Counted from the first letter of the stretch, positions 9,207-18,222 are shown. The stretch is DNA of 64,000 nucleotides from Deltaproteobacteria bacterium (GCA_020845895.1 JADLEX010000102.1:1-64000), one strand, 5' to 3'. Notes: generated by a model not told the origin, from the letters alone. Numbers and translations: made by a program.

Positions 9207-10550
9207 TCACAGCGGCGGGTCGGGCAGGAACGAGTCGGCGATCTCCAGAATCGCGATCAGGGTCTGCTTGAATTCATCGTATCCCGGATCGACGTAGGTC
9301 TTTCCGAAATCGACGCGCGTGATGCCCAGATCGGGGATGAGCGGCGGAATGCCGAGGGCCCGAAGAATCGGGTTCAGGTCCGCGAGCGGAAACGGATTCG
9401 GCTCCGTCGGATCGACGTCCTTGATGGTGTAATCCCAAAAGGAATTTCGCAGGTCCTCGATCATCGTCCGAATGCCGTATGCCAGTTCCATCTGTTCGGC
9501 GGTCAGTTCGCCGACGCCGGGCACGATCAGCGGCTCGCCGAAATTCCACATGCCGTCGCCGCTCCAGTCGTTGAACGCGATCACATCGTCGCTCTGGTCG
9601 TCGGATTCGGCCTCGATCGCGGCCCACGCCGACAGAAAATCGTCGCAGCCGTCGCCGACGGACATTCCCGCCATGCGAAGCTCGTCCACATTCTCCGGCG
9701 GCATCGTGAGGAAATTGGGGTAGTTCGGGTCGTTCACCATATCGAGCAGCACGTTGACGATCGCGCCGAGAATGTCTTCCTGCGGCCACGGGCGATCGAC
9801 CACGTCCATGATGACGAATGCGTAGGAGATGTCGACGTCGAGCGACACCGCCGTCAGGTGCCGGAAGAGCCCGGAAAAGACCCGCGCGAAACCCGACGCG
9901 CCGTTTAGTTCCGCGCGGTCGAACTCGGTCCGCAGGTCCGCTACGCGCTCGAAATGCAAGATCACGGGCATCGCGTCGATCATGTAGGTGGGGTCGTCAT
10001 CCTGCTGCGCCATCTCCGCGTAGGTCACCAGCTCGTCGGAGCGATCGTAAAGCAGTCCGGTGAGCAGATCGTTCAGGATGTTGTCGAGCCAGTTGTCGGG
10101 GCCGTCCGCCTTGCCGACCGGGCCGCCGTACCCAAGAGAGTCGATGTAGTCGTACAGGATCGACACGATGTCGAAATGACGCAGTAGGTTGCCGAGCACC
10201 ATGCCGTACTGGGCTTCGACCACGTCGGGGTCGATGTCGAGTGCCGCGCCGAAGTCCACGCGCGCCTTGTCGCCCTCACCGATCTTCAGCCAGTCCCGAC
10301 CCGAATCGAGTAATTCCTGAACGCTGGGATCGATCGTGTCGTCATCGCCGGTGTCGTCGTCGGGTTGCGTGTCGTCATCGGCATCGTCGTCGGTGTCGTC
10401 GTCCGTCGCATCGTCGTCCGCGGTGTCGTCATCGTCGTCGGGAGCGGCGCTGTCGTCATCGTCGTCATCGTCCCCGCAACCGCATGCGGCCAGGCACGAG
10501 GCGAGAACCAGACATAAAGCGACGAAAAGCCATTGGGAGGGTGTCTTCAT
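9207..10550 (-). CDS. Secreted lipoprotein with N-terminal Asp-rich linker
   Basis: This is a 447-residue predicted lipoprotein of unknown function. The signal peptide (LFVALCLVLASCLAAC) ends in a lipobox, with acylated Cys at about residue 23. Residues 27-72 form a linker of DDD blocks separated by T, A, S or P. The remaining 370 residues are globular; the region LLDSGRDWLKIGEGDKARVDF near 80-105 resembles a single TPR-like helical hairpin, and the rest is mostly helical. The ATG at 10550 was chosen because it starts the signal peptide and follows a good promoter. It converges on the preceding plus-strand gene with a one-base gap. Confidence 0.85.
   Translation of the reverse strand: MKTPSQWLFVALCLVLASCLAACGCGDDDDDDDSAAPDDDDDTADDDATDDDTDDDADDDTQPDDDTGDDDTIDPSVQELLDSGRDWLKIGEGDKARVDFGAALDIDPDVVEAQYGMVLGNLLRHFDIVSILYDYIDSLGYGGPVGKADGPDNWLDNILNDLLTGLLYDRSDELVTYAEMAQQDDDPTYMIDAMPVILHFERVADLRTEFDRAELNGASGFARVFSGLFRHLTAVSLDVDISYAFVIMDVVDRPWPQEDILGAIVNVLLDMVNDPNYPNFLTMPPENVDELRMAGMSVGDGCDDFLSAWAAIEAESDDQSDDVIAFNDWSGDGMWNFGEPLIVPGVGELTAEQMELAYGIRTMIEDLRNSFWDYTIKDVDPTEPNPFPLADLNPILRALGIPPLIPDLGITRVDFGKTYVDPGYDEFKQTLIAILEIADSFLPDPPL
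10335..10472 (-). repeat. Asp-rich coding microrepeat (lipoprotein linker)
   Basis: Tandem GAC/GAT codons broken by ACC, GCG or TCC encode the (DDD-T/A/S)n linker. The antisense reading gives a spurious Ser-Val-rich open frame. The array is prone to slippage, so linker length may vary between strains. Confidence 0.85.
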
Positions 10551-10576
10551 GTTTCGCCCCGTCGATGAACGCGCGA

Positions 10577-10604
10577 AGCATATCACGGCGGGAACCGCGT
10601 TCAA
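10577..10604 (-). promoter_or_regulatory. Sigma-70 promoter for the Asp-rich lipoprotein
   Basis: On the minus strand TTGAAC (10599-10604), a 16-base spacer and TATGCT (10577-10582) lie 27 bases before the chosen ATG. Both hexamers match 4/6. Confidence 0.5.
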
Positions 10605-10648
10605 AGCCGACCGTCGGCCTGATCTTTCGTAATCCGGGGCAACCCCGC

Positions 10649-11689
10649 CTAGTGCCAATAATCGCGATCGAGGTAATCATCCAGGGCGTCGGGATCGTAC
10701 TTCGTCCGTCGGCGTTTTGCGCGCTGGGCGCCCCGCCGTCCGTCGCGCAGGTCATCGAGTTCGTCTTCCAACTCCATCCGGCGCAATTTCCTGCGCGACC
10801 TGAAGTACGCGACGATGGCCACGACCACGAAGATGACCGTCGCGAGACCCCACGCGAGATCGGTGCTCGCGAGGAGATGCACCCAGGTATAGTTGCGCTC
10901 CAGAAAGTCCTGGAACTCCTGATCCAGATCCTCGAACCGGATACCCGTCGCGTCCTCGATCGCCGCGGCGGCCGGAGCGCCTTCGGCGAGGCGGTCGACG
11001 ATGAGCGAGACCGATCCGCGCCGATACAGGTAATCGACAAACGCATGGCTTTGCAGGTAGGCGAGTTTCGCCCGCTCCTCCCCACGCGGCCAGGATGACA
11101 TCAGACGGTGCAGCGGGATGGTGCGCCCCGAAATCGTCGCCACGGTCATCGTCCACGTCTTGGCGGTCGTCCACGGATCGCTCTGGAATTCGGCGATGCC
11201 CTCGTCGAGCCACACCGGGGCGCGATCTTCGCCAAGCGCCTTGCCGAGCACGATGTGCGACACCTCGTGTCGAAACGTGGAAAGGGGTTCGATGTTGCGG
11301 TCCTCGCGTAGCGCGGCGCGGGGGGATAGCAGCACGATCAGGTTCTCGCGCGCGAACGCCACGCCGACCGACCATTCCGGGATGCGTGTTCTCGGTTGCG
11401 ACGTGGCGTAGGACTCGGTGTCCGGCGCGATGACGACGCGCGTGATCGCCTTGAAATCGTGTCCGATGAAAAACGTCACGTCTTTTCGAATCTGCTCCGC
11501 GTGTGCCGCCAGATATTCGGCCATCTTGCGGTCGGCGTCCGTGAACTCGAACCGAAAATGCTCGGTCTGAATCGAGTCGAAATCCGGTTCCCCGGCCTGA
11601 GCCGAGGCGCCGAATGGTTGGATTGCGAGGAGAATCAGAACCGTCATGGTTCGAATCGCCAAGTCGGGTTGCCGGATGAAAGCGTTCAT
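10649..11689 (-). CDS. Membrane-anchored gluzincin metallopeptidase (peptidase MA-like)
   Basis: This 346-residue protein has an N-terminal signal segment (residues 13-30, cut near ASA), a periplasmic metallopeptidase domain and one membrane helix near 280-300. A charged cytoplasmic tail rich in Arg and Asp follows. The zinc motif HEVSH is at 141-145, and the downstream glutamate lies in WLDEGIAEF, the gluzincin arrangement found in peptidase MA-like proteins. The ATG shares one base with the stop of the upstream TPR-barrel gene (TGATG), so the two are coupled and may act together at the cell envelope. The substrate is unknown. It ends in TAG. Confidence 0.85.
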   Translation of the reverse strand: MNAFIRQPDLAIRTMTVLILLAIQPFGASAQAGEPDFDSIQTEHFRFEFTDADRKMAEYLAAHAEQIRKDVTFFIGHDFKAITRVVIAPDTESYATSQPRTRIPEWSVGVAFARENLIVLLSPRAALREDRNIEPLSTFRHEVSHIVLGKALGEDRAPVWLDEGIAEFQSDPWTTAKTWTMTVATISGRTIPLHRLMSSWPRGEERAKLAYLQSHAFVDYLYRRGSVSLIVDRLAEGAPAAAAIEDATGIRFEDLDQEFQDFLERNYTWVHLLASTDLAWGLATVIFVVVAIVAYFRSRRKLRRMELEDELDDLRDGRRGAQRAKRRRTKYDPDALDDYLDRDYWH

Positions 11690-13197
11690 CAGAAGGTGGC
11701 CGAAACGAAAAGGCTGGTGACGTTCTTTTCCCAGGAATAATCCCGGGACGAGACGTTGCGCGCGTGGCGGTAGCCGGCCGTCACCGAAAACACATCACCC
11801 AGCCACCAACGCAGTCCAACGTCGGCGGTGAAGCGACGATCGATTCGTTCGTCCGGATGGAAGACGTATGTGAGATACCGGACCTGGGCGTCTGCGAGCC
11901 CCTCCAGTTTGGCAAATATCGGCGTGACCAACGCCACGGCGCCGCCGCCGCCGCGATAGTCGTACGAATCGCTGTCCGCCTCGTTGTGTTCGTACGCGGC
12001 TTCGACACTCGCGCGACCGCGATTTTCGGCGAAGTACACGAGTTGAGCGACCGCGGGCGAAAGCCAGGTCGCGTCGCGCCCCGTGAAGTCGGGAAACGCT
12101 TTCCATTGCGTCGTCACACGTACGCGCGTCGCGGTCGCCGGGGTCTCGGCTAGCGTCGCTCCGACGTCGGCTTCGTGCGTGTTCTGAAACGTCTCGCCGC
12201 CGAGCGTGGCGTTTGAAAACGTGTACGTCAGATTTCCGTAGAGCGCCGGCGATCCGGAAAGAAGCCGCGACATCAGGTCGGCCCTCGCCGCGAGTCGCGT
12301 CAGATCGAACTCCCGCAGACGCGCGTCGTCGCGGTTCGCATGAACGCTCTGGTAGTACTCGCCGCCAAACCCGACATGTCCGGCGGGCGAGCGATAAGGA
12401 TACACCGTCGCGCCGAGGTCGCCGAAAACGAACGCGCCTTCCCGATTCGGCGAGACGTCGACATCCGACTCGTAGATCACATTCGTGTCGTACGCGCCGC
12501 CCGCCGAAACCCGTGCGTCGTACCACTTCTCGTTTCGCGCGCGGCGACGCGCCTCCCGAGCCAGATCCGTAGCCGCCCGGCCGAGCGGCGTGTTCGGCGT
12601 GGACTTGGCGACGGCCTCCAGATGATCCGCCGCGTCGTCATATCGACCGAGTTCGTATTCGACGGCGCCCAGGTAAAAGAGGCTGGATGGAGCGCTCCGC
12701 GGCGAGGATTCGACGGCGACATCGAGAAAGAAGCGCGCGCGCTCGAAATCGCCGAGTCGGTAAAGGCTGGCGCCCTGATAATAGGGCAGAGTTTCGAACC
12801 GGCAGCCGGCGCTTTGAGCCGAGCCGAAAGCCACCGCGGCCTCGCGGTACTGACCGCGACGGTAGTGCGTGTAGCCGACGTAAAACAGCGCATCCGGGTC
12901 GGTCGGCGCATCGGCGAGGATGGTCGTCAGGGAGTCCAGCGCGCGCTCGTATCGACCCAGTTCGATCGCCGACTGGGCGTGGAGCAGCAGGACGACGGGA
13001 TCGCGAGCGGCGACCTGACGAGCCCGTTCGAGGTGGGCATAAGCCGTCTCGAAATCGCCGGTCTCGAAACTGGCGACGCCCATCGCGACGTGGAAATCCC
13101 GGACGCTTTCGGGTTGGGATTCACTCTGAGCCAACGCGACCGAAGCCGCCAAAACGCACAGCAAACACGCGAAAACCTTGATAAACGTGCGTTTCAA
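11689..13197 (-). CDS. TPR plus outer-membrane beta-barrel protein (Slam/PgaA-like architecture)
   Basis: The 502-residue product has a signal peptide (TFIKVFACLLCVLAASVALA) and about five TPR-type helical hairpins between residues 35 and 220. A C-terminal part of amphipathic beta-strands ends in SATF; the terminal Phe is typical of Bam-assembled outer-membrane proteins. Periplasmic TPR plus barrel is the architecture of Slam lipoprotein exporters and of PgaA/BcsC-type polysaccharide exporters; which applies is inference. The start is TTG at 13197: it begins the signal peptide and has GGGAG five bases upstream, whereas the longer frame to 13506 runs antisense-like through trxA. It is coupled to the metallopeptidase downstream. 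Confidence 0.8.
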   Translation of the reverse strand: MKRTFIKVFACLLCVLAASVALAQSESQPESVRDFHVAMGVASFETGDFETAYAHLERARQVAARDPVVLLLHAQSAIELGRYERALDSLTTILADAPTDPDALFYVGYTHYRRGQYREAAVAFGSAQSAGCRFETLPYYQGASLYRLGDFERARFFLDVAVESSPRSAPSSLFYLGAVEYELGRYDDAADHLEAVAKSTPNTPLGRAATDLAREARRRARNEKWYDARVSAGGAYDTNVIYESDVDVSPNREGAFVFGDLGATVYPYRSPAGHVGFGGEYYQSVHANRDDARLREFDLTRLAARADLMSRLLSGSPALYGNLTYTFSNATLGGETFQNTHEADVGATLAETPATATRVRVTTQWKAFPDFTGRDATWLSPAVAQLVYFAENRGRASVEAAYEHNEADSDSYDYRGGGGAVALVTPIFAKLEGLADAQVRYLTYVFHPDERIDRRFTADVGLRWWLGDVFSVTAGYRHARNVSSRDYSWEKNVTSLFVSATF

Positions 13198-13262
13198 CCG
13201 GTCTCCCGCGCGAAATGGACGAGGGCGCCGCGTCGAGGCGGCGCCCTCGAAAGTCCATCGGC

Positions 13263-13586
13263 CTAGAGGTGGGCCTGGACGAACTGCTCGAGTTGGGCCT
13301 TGGGACGCGCGCCCACAACCTGATCGGCCGGCTTGCCGTTCTTGAACAGGATGATCGTCGGAATGCCGCGAACTTTGTATTCCATGGCGACGCGCTGGTT
13401 CTCGTCGACGTTCAGCTTGCCGACCTTCATCTGACCGGCGAATTGCGTGGCCAGTTCCTCGACGATCGGGCCGACCATCTGACAGGGCCCGCACCACGGC
13501 GCCCAAAAATCGACGAGAACGGGAACATCGGACTGAAGAACTTCGGTGTCGAAGTTGGAGTCCGTAAAGTGAATCAAATCGGCCAT
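13263..13586 (-). CDS. trxA: Thioredoxin
   Basis: This is a classical 107-residue cytoplasmic thioredoxin that reduces disulfides in client proteins. The active site is WCGPC, with Cys at residues 32 and 35. The cis-Pro loop ([20 protein letters not shown]) and the terminal helix are intact, and the length is standard. A GAGGAG ribosome-binding site precedes the ATG, and a good promoter lies about 45 bases upstream. It ends in TAG at the expected length, which shows that TAG works as a normal stop in this genome. It sits between mtaB and the TPR-barrel gene on the same strand. Confidence 0.97.
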   Translation of the reverse strand: MADLIHFTDSNFDTEVLQSDVPVLVDFWAPWCGPCQMVGPIVEELATQFAGQMKVGKLNVDENQRVAMEYKVRGIPTIILFKNGKPADQVVGARPKAQLEQFVQAHL

Positions 13587-13628
13587 GCGGGAAACTCCTC
13601 GAAAGGGGAACGTGAGTTCAGCGTCTTA

Positions 13629-13657
13629 AATCTACCACCGTCGCCGGCGCTTGTCAC
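13629..13657 (-). promoter_or_regulatory. Sigma-70 promoter for trxA
   Basis: On the minus strand GTGACA (13652-13657, 5/6), a 17-base spacer and TAGATT (13629-13634, 4/6) precede the trxA ribosome-binding site by a suitable distance. Confidence 0.6.
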
Positions 13658-13737
13658 GGTCCGCGGGGTTCGCCTTCGGGGTTCGTCAGGGCGATCCGTC
13701 GTGCGGCGGATCCAATGTAACACCGAACGCGTCGAGG

Positions 13738-15108
13738 TCAAGCCCGAAGGATACCAAAAGGTATGTACGGTGAAATATCTCCGTCATTCCAAATAGTTGG
13801 ATCGACTTCGCGATCGGCGATCAGGCGTCCGCCTTTCGACGTGTCCTCGACGGCCCGAACATGCGCGAGGCATTCCCGCCCGGACACGCATGGGCCGGAC
13901 ACGAGGACAGGCAGATAGTTCGCCGTCAGGCCCTCGAAGGTGTTCTCCCCGACGGGTTTAATAGCCAGAACGGGCAGCGTCCTGCCGATATGCCTCCCCA
14001 GAAACCGCCGCCACTTGTCTCGCCCCAACGCACGCAGTCGCTCGGAGCGCGCCCGAATCCGCGCGGTTTGACTTTTTTCGGTCAGTGTCGCGGCGTGCGT
14101 CCCCGGCCGCTCGGAATAGGGGAACACATGCAGGTGGTGGAGGGGGGTCCGTTCGACGAGATCCATCGAATTTTCGAACGCCGATTCGTCCTCGCCCGGA
14201 AAACCGACGATCACGTCGGAACCGATCAGGACGTCCGGGACCGACGCGACGATCGCCTCGATCTTCGCGCGGTAGTGGTCGCGGGAGTACGGGCGGCGCA
14301 TGAGGCGAAGCACGTCGTCGTCGCCCGACTGTAATGGTACGTGCAGGTGCGGGCAGATCCGCGGATTCGACGCCATCAGGTCGATCAAATCATCGCGGAT
14401 TTCCATCGGTTCGATGGAAGAAATTCGAATGCGCGGGATGTTCGTCCCGTTGAGCAGGGCCGTGAGAAGATCCGTTAGCCGTGCGCGCGGCGAAAAGTCG
14501 GCGCCGAAGCTGCCCAAGTGCACGCCCGTGAGGACGAGTTCGTGGTAGCCGCGCGCAGCGACCACCTTCGCATCTTCGACGATCTCCCGAATCGCCCGGC
14601 TTCGGCTTCGCCCGCGCACCGACGGGATCACGCAATACGCACAGTTTCGGTTGCAGCCGTCCTGCACCTTCACGAACGCCCGCGCGCGCGACGATGTATC
14701 AACCACGCCGCCGCCGAAGAACCCGTCGTGCCCGGTCTTGCGCGTCAATTCGTCACGCAGATTCAGGCGCGTGAGCACATCTTCCACCAAACGACCTTTT
14801 CCATCGTTGCCGAGCACGATATCCGCGCGATCCTGGCCGGACGTCTTGCCCGGAGACAGGCAGCCCGTCAGCACGAGCAACGCCCCGGCGTTCTCCTCGC
14901 GTGCCCGCGCGATGAGTTTTCGCGCGTCGCGATCCGCGCCCGCGGTGACGGTGCACGAGTTGACGACGATCACGTCGGCGTCGGCATTCTCGTCGGTCGG
15001 CACGAATCCGTACTCCGCGAAGTCGCGGACGATTGCCGAGGTGTCCACCTGGTTGACCTTGCAGCCGAGGGTGTGCGTCGTCACCCGATAGACGCGCTGC
15101 TCGCTCAT
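13738..15108 (-). CDS. mtaB: tRNA (t6A37) methylthiotransferase MtaB
   Basis: This 456-residue radical-SAM enzyme of the MiaB/MtaB/RimO family adds a methylthio group to t6A37 of ANN-decoding tRNAs. The N-terminal UPF0004 domain carries its three cluster cysteines at 16 (LGCKVNQ), 52 (NSCTVT) and 83 (TGCLSPG). The radical-SAM motif CNRNCAYC is at 152-159. HLHVPLQSGDDDVLRLMRR and a C-terminal TRAM-like region follow. The sequence LGCKVNQ and the overall length favour MtaB over MiaB or RimO. The ATG overlaps the mnmA stop (ATGA), so two tRNA sulfur-modification enzymes are coupled. Confidence 0.93.
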   Translation of the reverse strand: MSEQRVYRVTTHTLGCKVNQVDTSAIVRDFAEYGFVPTDENADADVIVVNSCTVTAGADRDARKLIARAREENAGALLVLTGCLSPGKTSGQDRADIVLGNDGKGRLVEDVLTRLNLRDELTRKTGHDGFFGGGVVDTSSRARAFVKVQDGCNRNCAYCVIPSVRGRSRSRAIREIVEDAKVVAARGYHELVLTGVHLGSFGADFSPRARLTDLLTALLNGTNIPRIRISSIEPMEIRDDLIDLMASNPRICPHLHVPLQSGDDDVLRLMRRPYSRDHYRAKIEAIVASVPDVLIGSDVIVGFPGEDESAFENSMDLVERTPLHHLHVFPYSERPGTHAATLTEKSQTARIRARSERLRALGRDKWRRFLGRHIGRTLPVLAIKPVGENTFEGLTANYLPVLVSGPCVSGRECLAHVRAVEDTSKGGRLIADREVDPTIWNDGDISPYIPFGILRA

Positions 15109-16196
15109 GCCCGCTCCGCGAGGAATCCCTCGTCGATGTAACCGCCCCCAAGCACGACGTCGCCGTTGTATGCCACGGCGGCTTGGCCGGGTGAAACCGC
15201 GCGCACGGGTCGTTCGAACTCTACGCGTACGCCACCCGAAGTCGGATGGATTGTCGCCGCCGCTCCGGCGTGCTGGTGCCGAATCCTCACGGTTGCGCCG
15301 ATGGGCGACGAGGGCGTTTCGCCGATCCAGTGAAAGCGGTCGCATCGAAGCGCACTGAAGTAGACCTCGTCGGCGGTTCCTACGGTCACGCGGGCGGTTG
15401 TCGCCTCGATCTTCAGCACGTAGTGAGGGTCGGGGCCGAGCGCGCCGAGTCCCTTGCGCTGGCCTACCGTGAAACGATGATACCCGTCGTGCTGGCCGAC
15501 GACGCGTCCCGACCGATCGACGAGTTCGCCCGTCAGATTGACGCTGTCGCCCACGGCTTTCTCCACGACGGCCGCGTAATCCCCCCCGGGCACGAAGCAG
15601 ATCTCCTGGCTGTCGGGTTTGTGCGATACCGGCAGATCGAGTTCCTCGGCGAGGGCGCGCACTTCGGCCTTGTCCAGTTCGCCGACGGGAAATTCGATAT
15701 GCCCGAGCTGCTCCTCGTCGAGATTGAACAGGAAGTAGGTCTGATCCTTCGACGCGTCGCGTCCGCGCAGCAGACGAACGCGCGAACCGTCTCGGTGAAC
15801 GCGGGCGTAATGGCCGGTCGCAAGGATCTCGCAGTCCAGCTCCGACGCGCGGGCCAGCATCGCGCGAAACTTCATTCGATCGTTGCACGCGATGCACGGG
15901 ATCGGCGTGCGTCCGCGAAGGTACTCGTCCACGAAGGGCCGAATGACCGAATCCGCGAAGCGATCCTCATAGTTCAGCGTGTAGTGGGCGATCCCCAGTT
16001 TGTCCGCCACGCGCTTGGCGTCGTGAATATCGTCGGGCGCGCAGCAGGTTCCGCAGCGCGAAACGCCCGAGTAGTCGTACACGCGCATGGTCGCGCCGAC
16101 GACCTCGTAGCCGCGCCGAAGCAGAAGGGCCACGGCAACGGAAGAATCGACGCCGCCGCTCATCGCGACGAGCGCTCTGGGCTTTCGTGCGGTCAT
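15105..16196 (-). CDS. mnmA: tRNA-specific 2-thiouridylase MnmA
   Basis: MnmA activates U34 of Lys, Glu and Gln tRNAs with ATP and inserts sulfur to make 2-thiouridine. The 363 residues include the PP-loop SGGVDSS (13-19) and catalytic cysteines at about 104 (IACNDRMKF) and 200 (SQEICF). The FTVGQRKGLG motif precedes the C-terminal beta-barrel. An extra CGTCCAPDD segment near 48-56 is the form common outside gamma-proteobacteria. The ATG overlaps the stop of the PAS-sensor gene, and the mnmA stop overlaps mtaB, both as ATGA. Longer frames upstream are antisense-like and were rejected. Confidence 0.96.
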   Translation of the reverse strand: MTARKPRALVAMSGGVDSSVAVALLLRRGYEVVGATMRVYDYSGVSRCGTCCAPDDIHDAKRVADKLGIAHYTLNYEDRFADSVIRPFVDEYLRGRTPIPCIACNDRMKFRAMLARASELDCEILATGHYARVHRDGSRVRLLRGRDASKDQTYFLFNLDEEQLGHIEFPVGELDKAEVRALAEELDLPVSHKPDSQEICFVPGGDYAAVVEKAVGDSVNLTGELVDRSGRVVGQHDGYHRFTVGQRKGLGALGPDPHYVLKIEATTARVTVGTADEVYFSALRCDRFHWIGETPSSPIGATVRIRHQHAGAAATIHPTSGGVRVEFERPVRAVSPGQAAVAYNGDVVLGGGYIDEGFLAERA

Positions 16197-18106
16197 GAAT
16201 CCCGAGAATCGTCTGTGGCGACCGCCGGAAGCTCCATATCCGGCAGCACCATCAGCGTGTGAGGAGCGGGTTCGCTCACTTCGTCCCAACGCGCGCCGGG
16301 AATGGTCAACGTCACGCGGGCGCCTCCGAGCCGATCGGGGCGGATCTGCAGGCCCCCGCCGGCATTTTCCATCGCACAAAGGGCATCGCGGTACAAGTCC
16401 CAGTGGCGACGCCCGCCGATCGCGGGATTGCCCGCGACGCGACCGATTTCGACACCCTCATGCGGGATCTGCTCGCCCGTGTCCATGACCTGGATAATGT
16501 TCAGACCGCCGTTCATCTCGCCACGAACATAGATGTCGCCTGATCGTGTCGCCTCGACCGCCGCGAGGATGACGGCGGAGACCGCCGGCAGCACACGATC
16601 GTAGTTGTCGGCCACGCGAAACAATTCCGATTGCCGGAGGTGAAAAACGATGCGCCGACCGTAAATCTCCCGCAGAAGCGCGACGAGATCCTCGAGTCCT
16701 CCGGCGAGATCGACGAGCCCGTCGCGATTCGTCCGCCGAAATTCGAGGCGTTCGAGAAGATCAAGCACCTGGCCGACGCGGGACGCCCGGGGCTCCGCAT
16801 TCGCTTCGGAGTCTGCCCGAAATTGCGCGTGCATCCAGTGGCGCGCATCGCGTTCCAGCCGCGCCAGCGCCAAATCGAGCGCCGCGCGAACCGCGTCGTC
16901 GCGAAGACGGCGGACTTCGCGCTCCGCTTCTTCCGGGTCGTGATGAGGGACCGACTCGACGTCGGGCGGCGATTCGGAAAGAACGAGTTGCACGACGCGG
17001 TCCGCCCCGTACTCGATGGCCGAAGCGGAGACGTTGACCCGCGTCCATGACTGTTGGCCGGTTCGGAGCCCGAGCCCCGACGCCTCCGCCGTACCGTAAT
17101 GGATGGCGGCCTGCAGCAGTTCGATCGCCGCGCGGCCGGAATCCTTCTGAAAAACGTCCAGCAGGGACGCGGCGCGCACTTGGCCCTCGTCGATGCCGAC
17201 CACCTCCGCGCCGCGCCGATTGATCTCGATCAGCGAACCGTCCTCCGTTCGAACGATCAGGATGGGGCTGGGCGAGTGCTCGAGCAGCGCGTGGAACTTC
17301 TCCTCGCTGCGTCGAAGGGCATCCTGAAGGGTCTTCTGCTTTGTGACGTCCTGCGCAACGAGACGCATGCCGACGATCTGGCCCGTCTCGGTAAGCGGCG
17401 TCAGAAAGACGTGCAGAATTCTCGTCTGTTCCCCGGCGCCGCGAACGCGCATTTCGAAAATTCGCGGCGTGCCGGCCAGAACCAGGCCGACCGACCTCGT
17501 GACGAGGGGTAGATCGTCTTCGTGAACGAAGCCCGCCAGCCCGCGGCTGATCAACTCCTCGCGCGGTTTGCCGAACAGCGTGGCGACCAGATCGTTGACG
17601 CGCGCGATGCGTCCGCCCGTGTCGAGCATCATGAAGATCAGGTCCGCGCCTTCAAAAAGTCCATCGACGAACCGATCGTTCTGACGCAGCTTCTCGTCGA
17701 AGAACCCGGCCGCGGAAAGGACGAGTTCCTCGACGGCCTGGCGGATTCGCTCGGTATCGTCCGAGGCCGGTCGCGGGCCGGGAACATCCTGCCAGACGAT
17801 CTGAAAAGTCCGGTTGATGAGAAGGCACGACTTGACCAGATCGGGAACTCCGAACGACGCCAGGTCGCCGGAGTGGATCAGCGTCTTCTGATACTCGAAG
17901 ACGCGGGTGTCGTTCGGGTTGTTCAGGTTTTCCGCGAGCAGTTGAAACAACCCGATCGCCCACGCCGCGATCTTGCGGAGCCGCGCCGTGCGGTTGCGCT
18001 CGTCCTCGATTTCATCGGGGAAGGCGTCGGCGAACAGACGCGCAAACGAACCCGCGAGTTCGGCGCGACGATCGTCGGTAAAACGCGCCAGCGCGGTTTT
18101 CGCCAC
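16193..18106 (-). CDS. PAS-domain sensor with a degenerate kinase-like C-terminus
   Basis: This 637-residue cytoplasmic protein has a helical N-terminal region (1-140), a PAS domain (about 150-265, LIFMMLDTGGRIARVN), a second PAS (about 280-395, SPILIVRTEDGSLIEINRRG) and a C-terminal part resembling a histidine-kinase ATPase fold (GGGLQIRPDRLGGARVTLTIPG). I find no HExxNPL-type phosphoacceptor His; the helical region near 430-470 has only RDARHWMHAQF. The N box is weak too. It may be a sensor without kinase activity, or use unusual residues. It is the first gene of an ATGA-coupled run with mnmA and mtaB, which is unexpected for tRNA-modification genes. Confidence 0.8.
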   Translation of the reverse strand: MAKTALARFTDDRRAELAGSFARLFADAFPDEIEDERNRTARLRKIAAWAIGLFQLLAENLNNPNDTRVFEYQKTLIHSGDLASFGVPDLVKSCLLINRTFQIVWQDVPGPRPASDDTERIRQAVEELVLSAAGFFDEKLRQNDRFVDGLFEGADLIFMMLDTGGRIARVNDLVATLFGKPREELISRGLAGFVHEDDLPLVTRSVGLVLAGTPRIFEMRVRGAGEQTRILHVFLTPLTETGQIVGMRLVAQDVTKQKTLQDALRRSEEKFHALLEHSPSPILIVRTEDGSLIEINRRGAEVVGIDEGQVRAASLLDVFQKDSGRAAIELLQAAIHYGTAEASGLGLRTGQQSWTRVNVSASAIEYGADRVVQLVLSESPPDVESVPHHDPEEAEREVRRLRDDAVRAALDLALARLERDARHWMHAQFRADSEANAEPRASRVGQVLDLLERLEFRRTNRDGLVDLAGGLEDLVALLREIYGRRIVFHLRQSELFRVADNYDRVLPAVSAVILAAVEATRSGDIYVRGEMNGGLNIIQVMDTGEQIPHEGVEIGRVAGNPAIGGRRHWDLYRDALCAMENAGGGLQIRPDRLGGARVTLTIPGARWDEVSEPAPHTLMVLPDMELPAVATDDSRDS

Positions 18107-18135
18107 GGTTCCCCCGAGTTGGTCGAATCGGCTTC

Positions 18136-18164
18136 ATTCTACCGATTGCGCCCGTCCGCGCCAA
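18136..18164 (-). promoter_or_regulatory. Sigma-70 promoter for the PAS sensor-mnmA-mtaB operon
   Basis: On the minus strand TTGGCG (18159-18164), a 17-base spacer and TAGAAT (18136-18141, 5/6) lie about 30 bases before the sensor start. Confidence 0.55.
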
Positions 18165-18222
18165 CGCGGGGAAAAGGTCGTCGGGTTCGGGCGGAAACCC
18201 GTGTCGCCGTGCGTCGTTGGCG

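Noticed and set aside
10336-10632. Ser/Val-rich plus-strand open frame
   Set aside because: It is only the antisense reading of the Asp-codon repeat in the lipoprotein gene.
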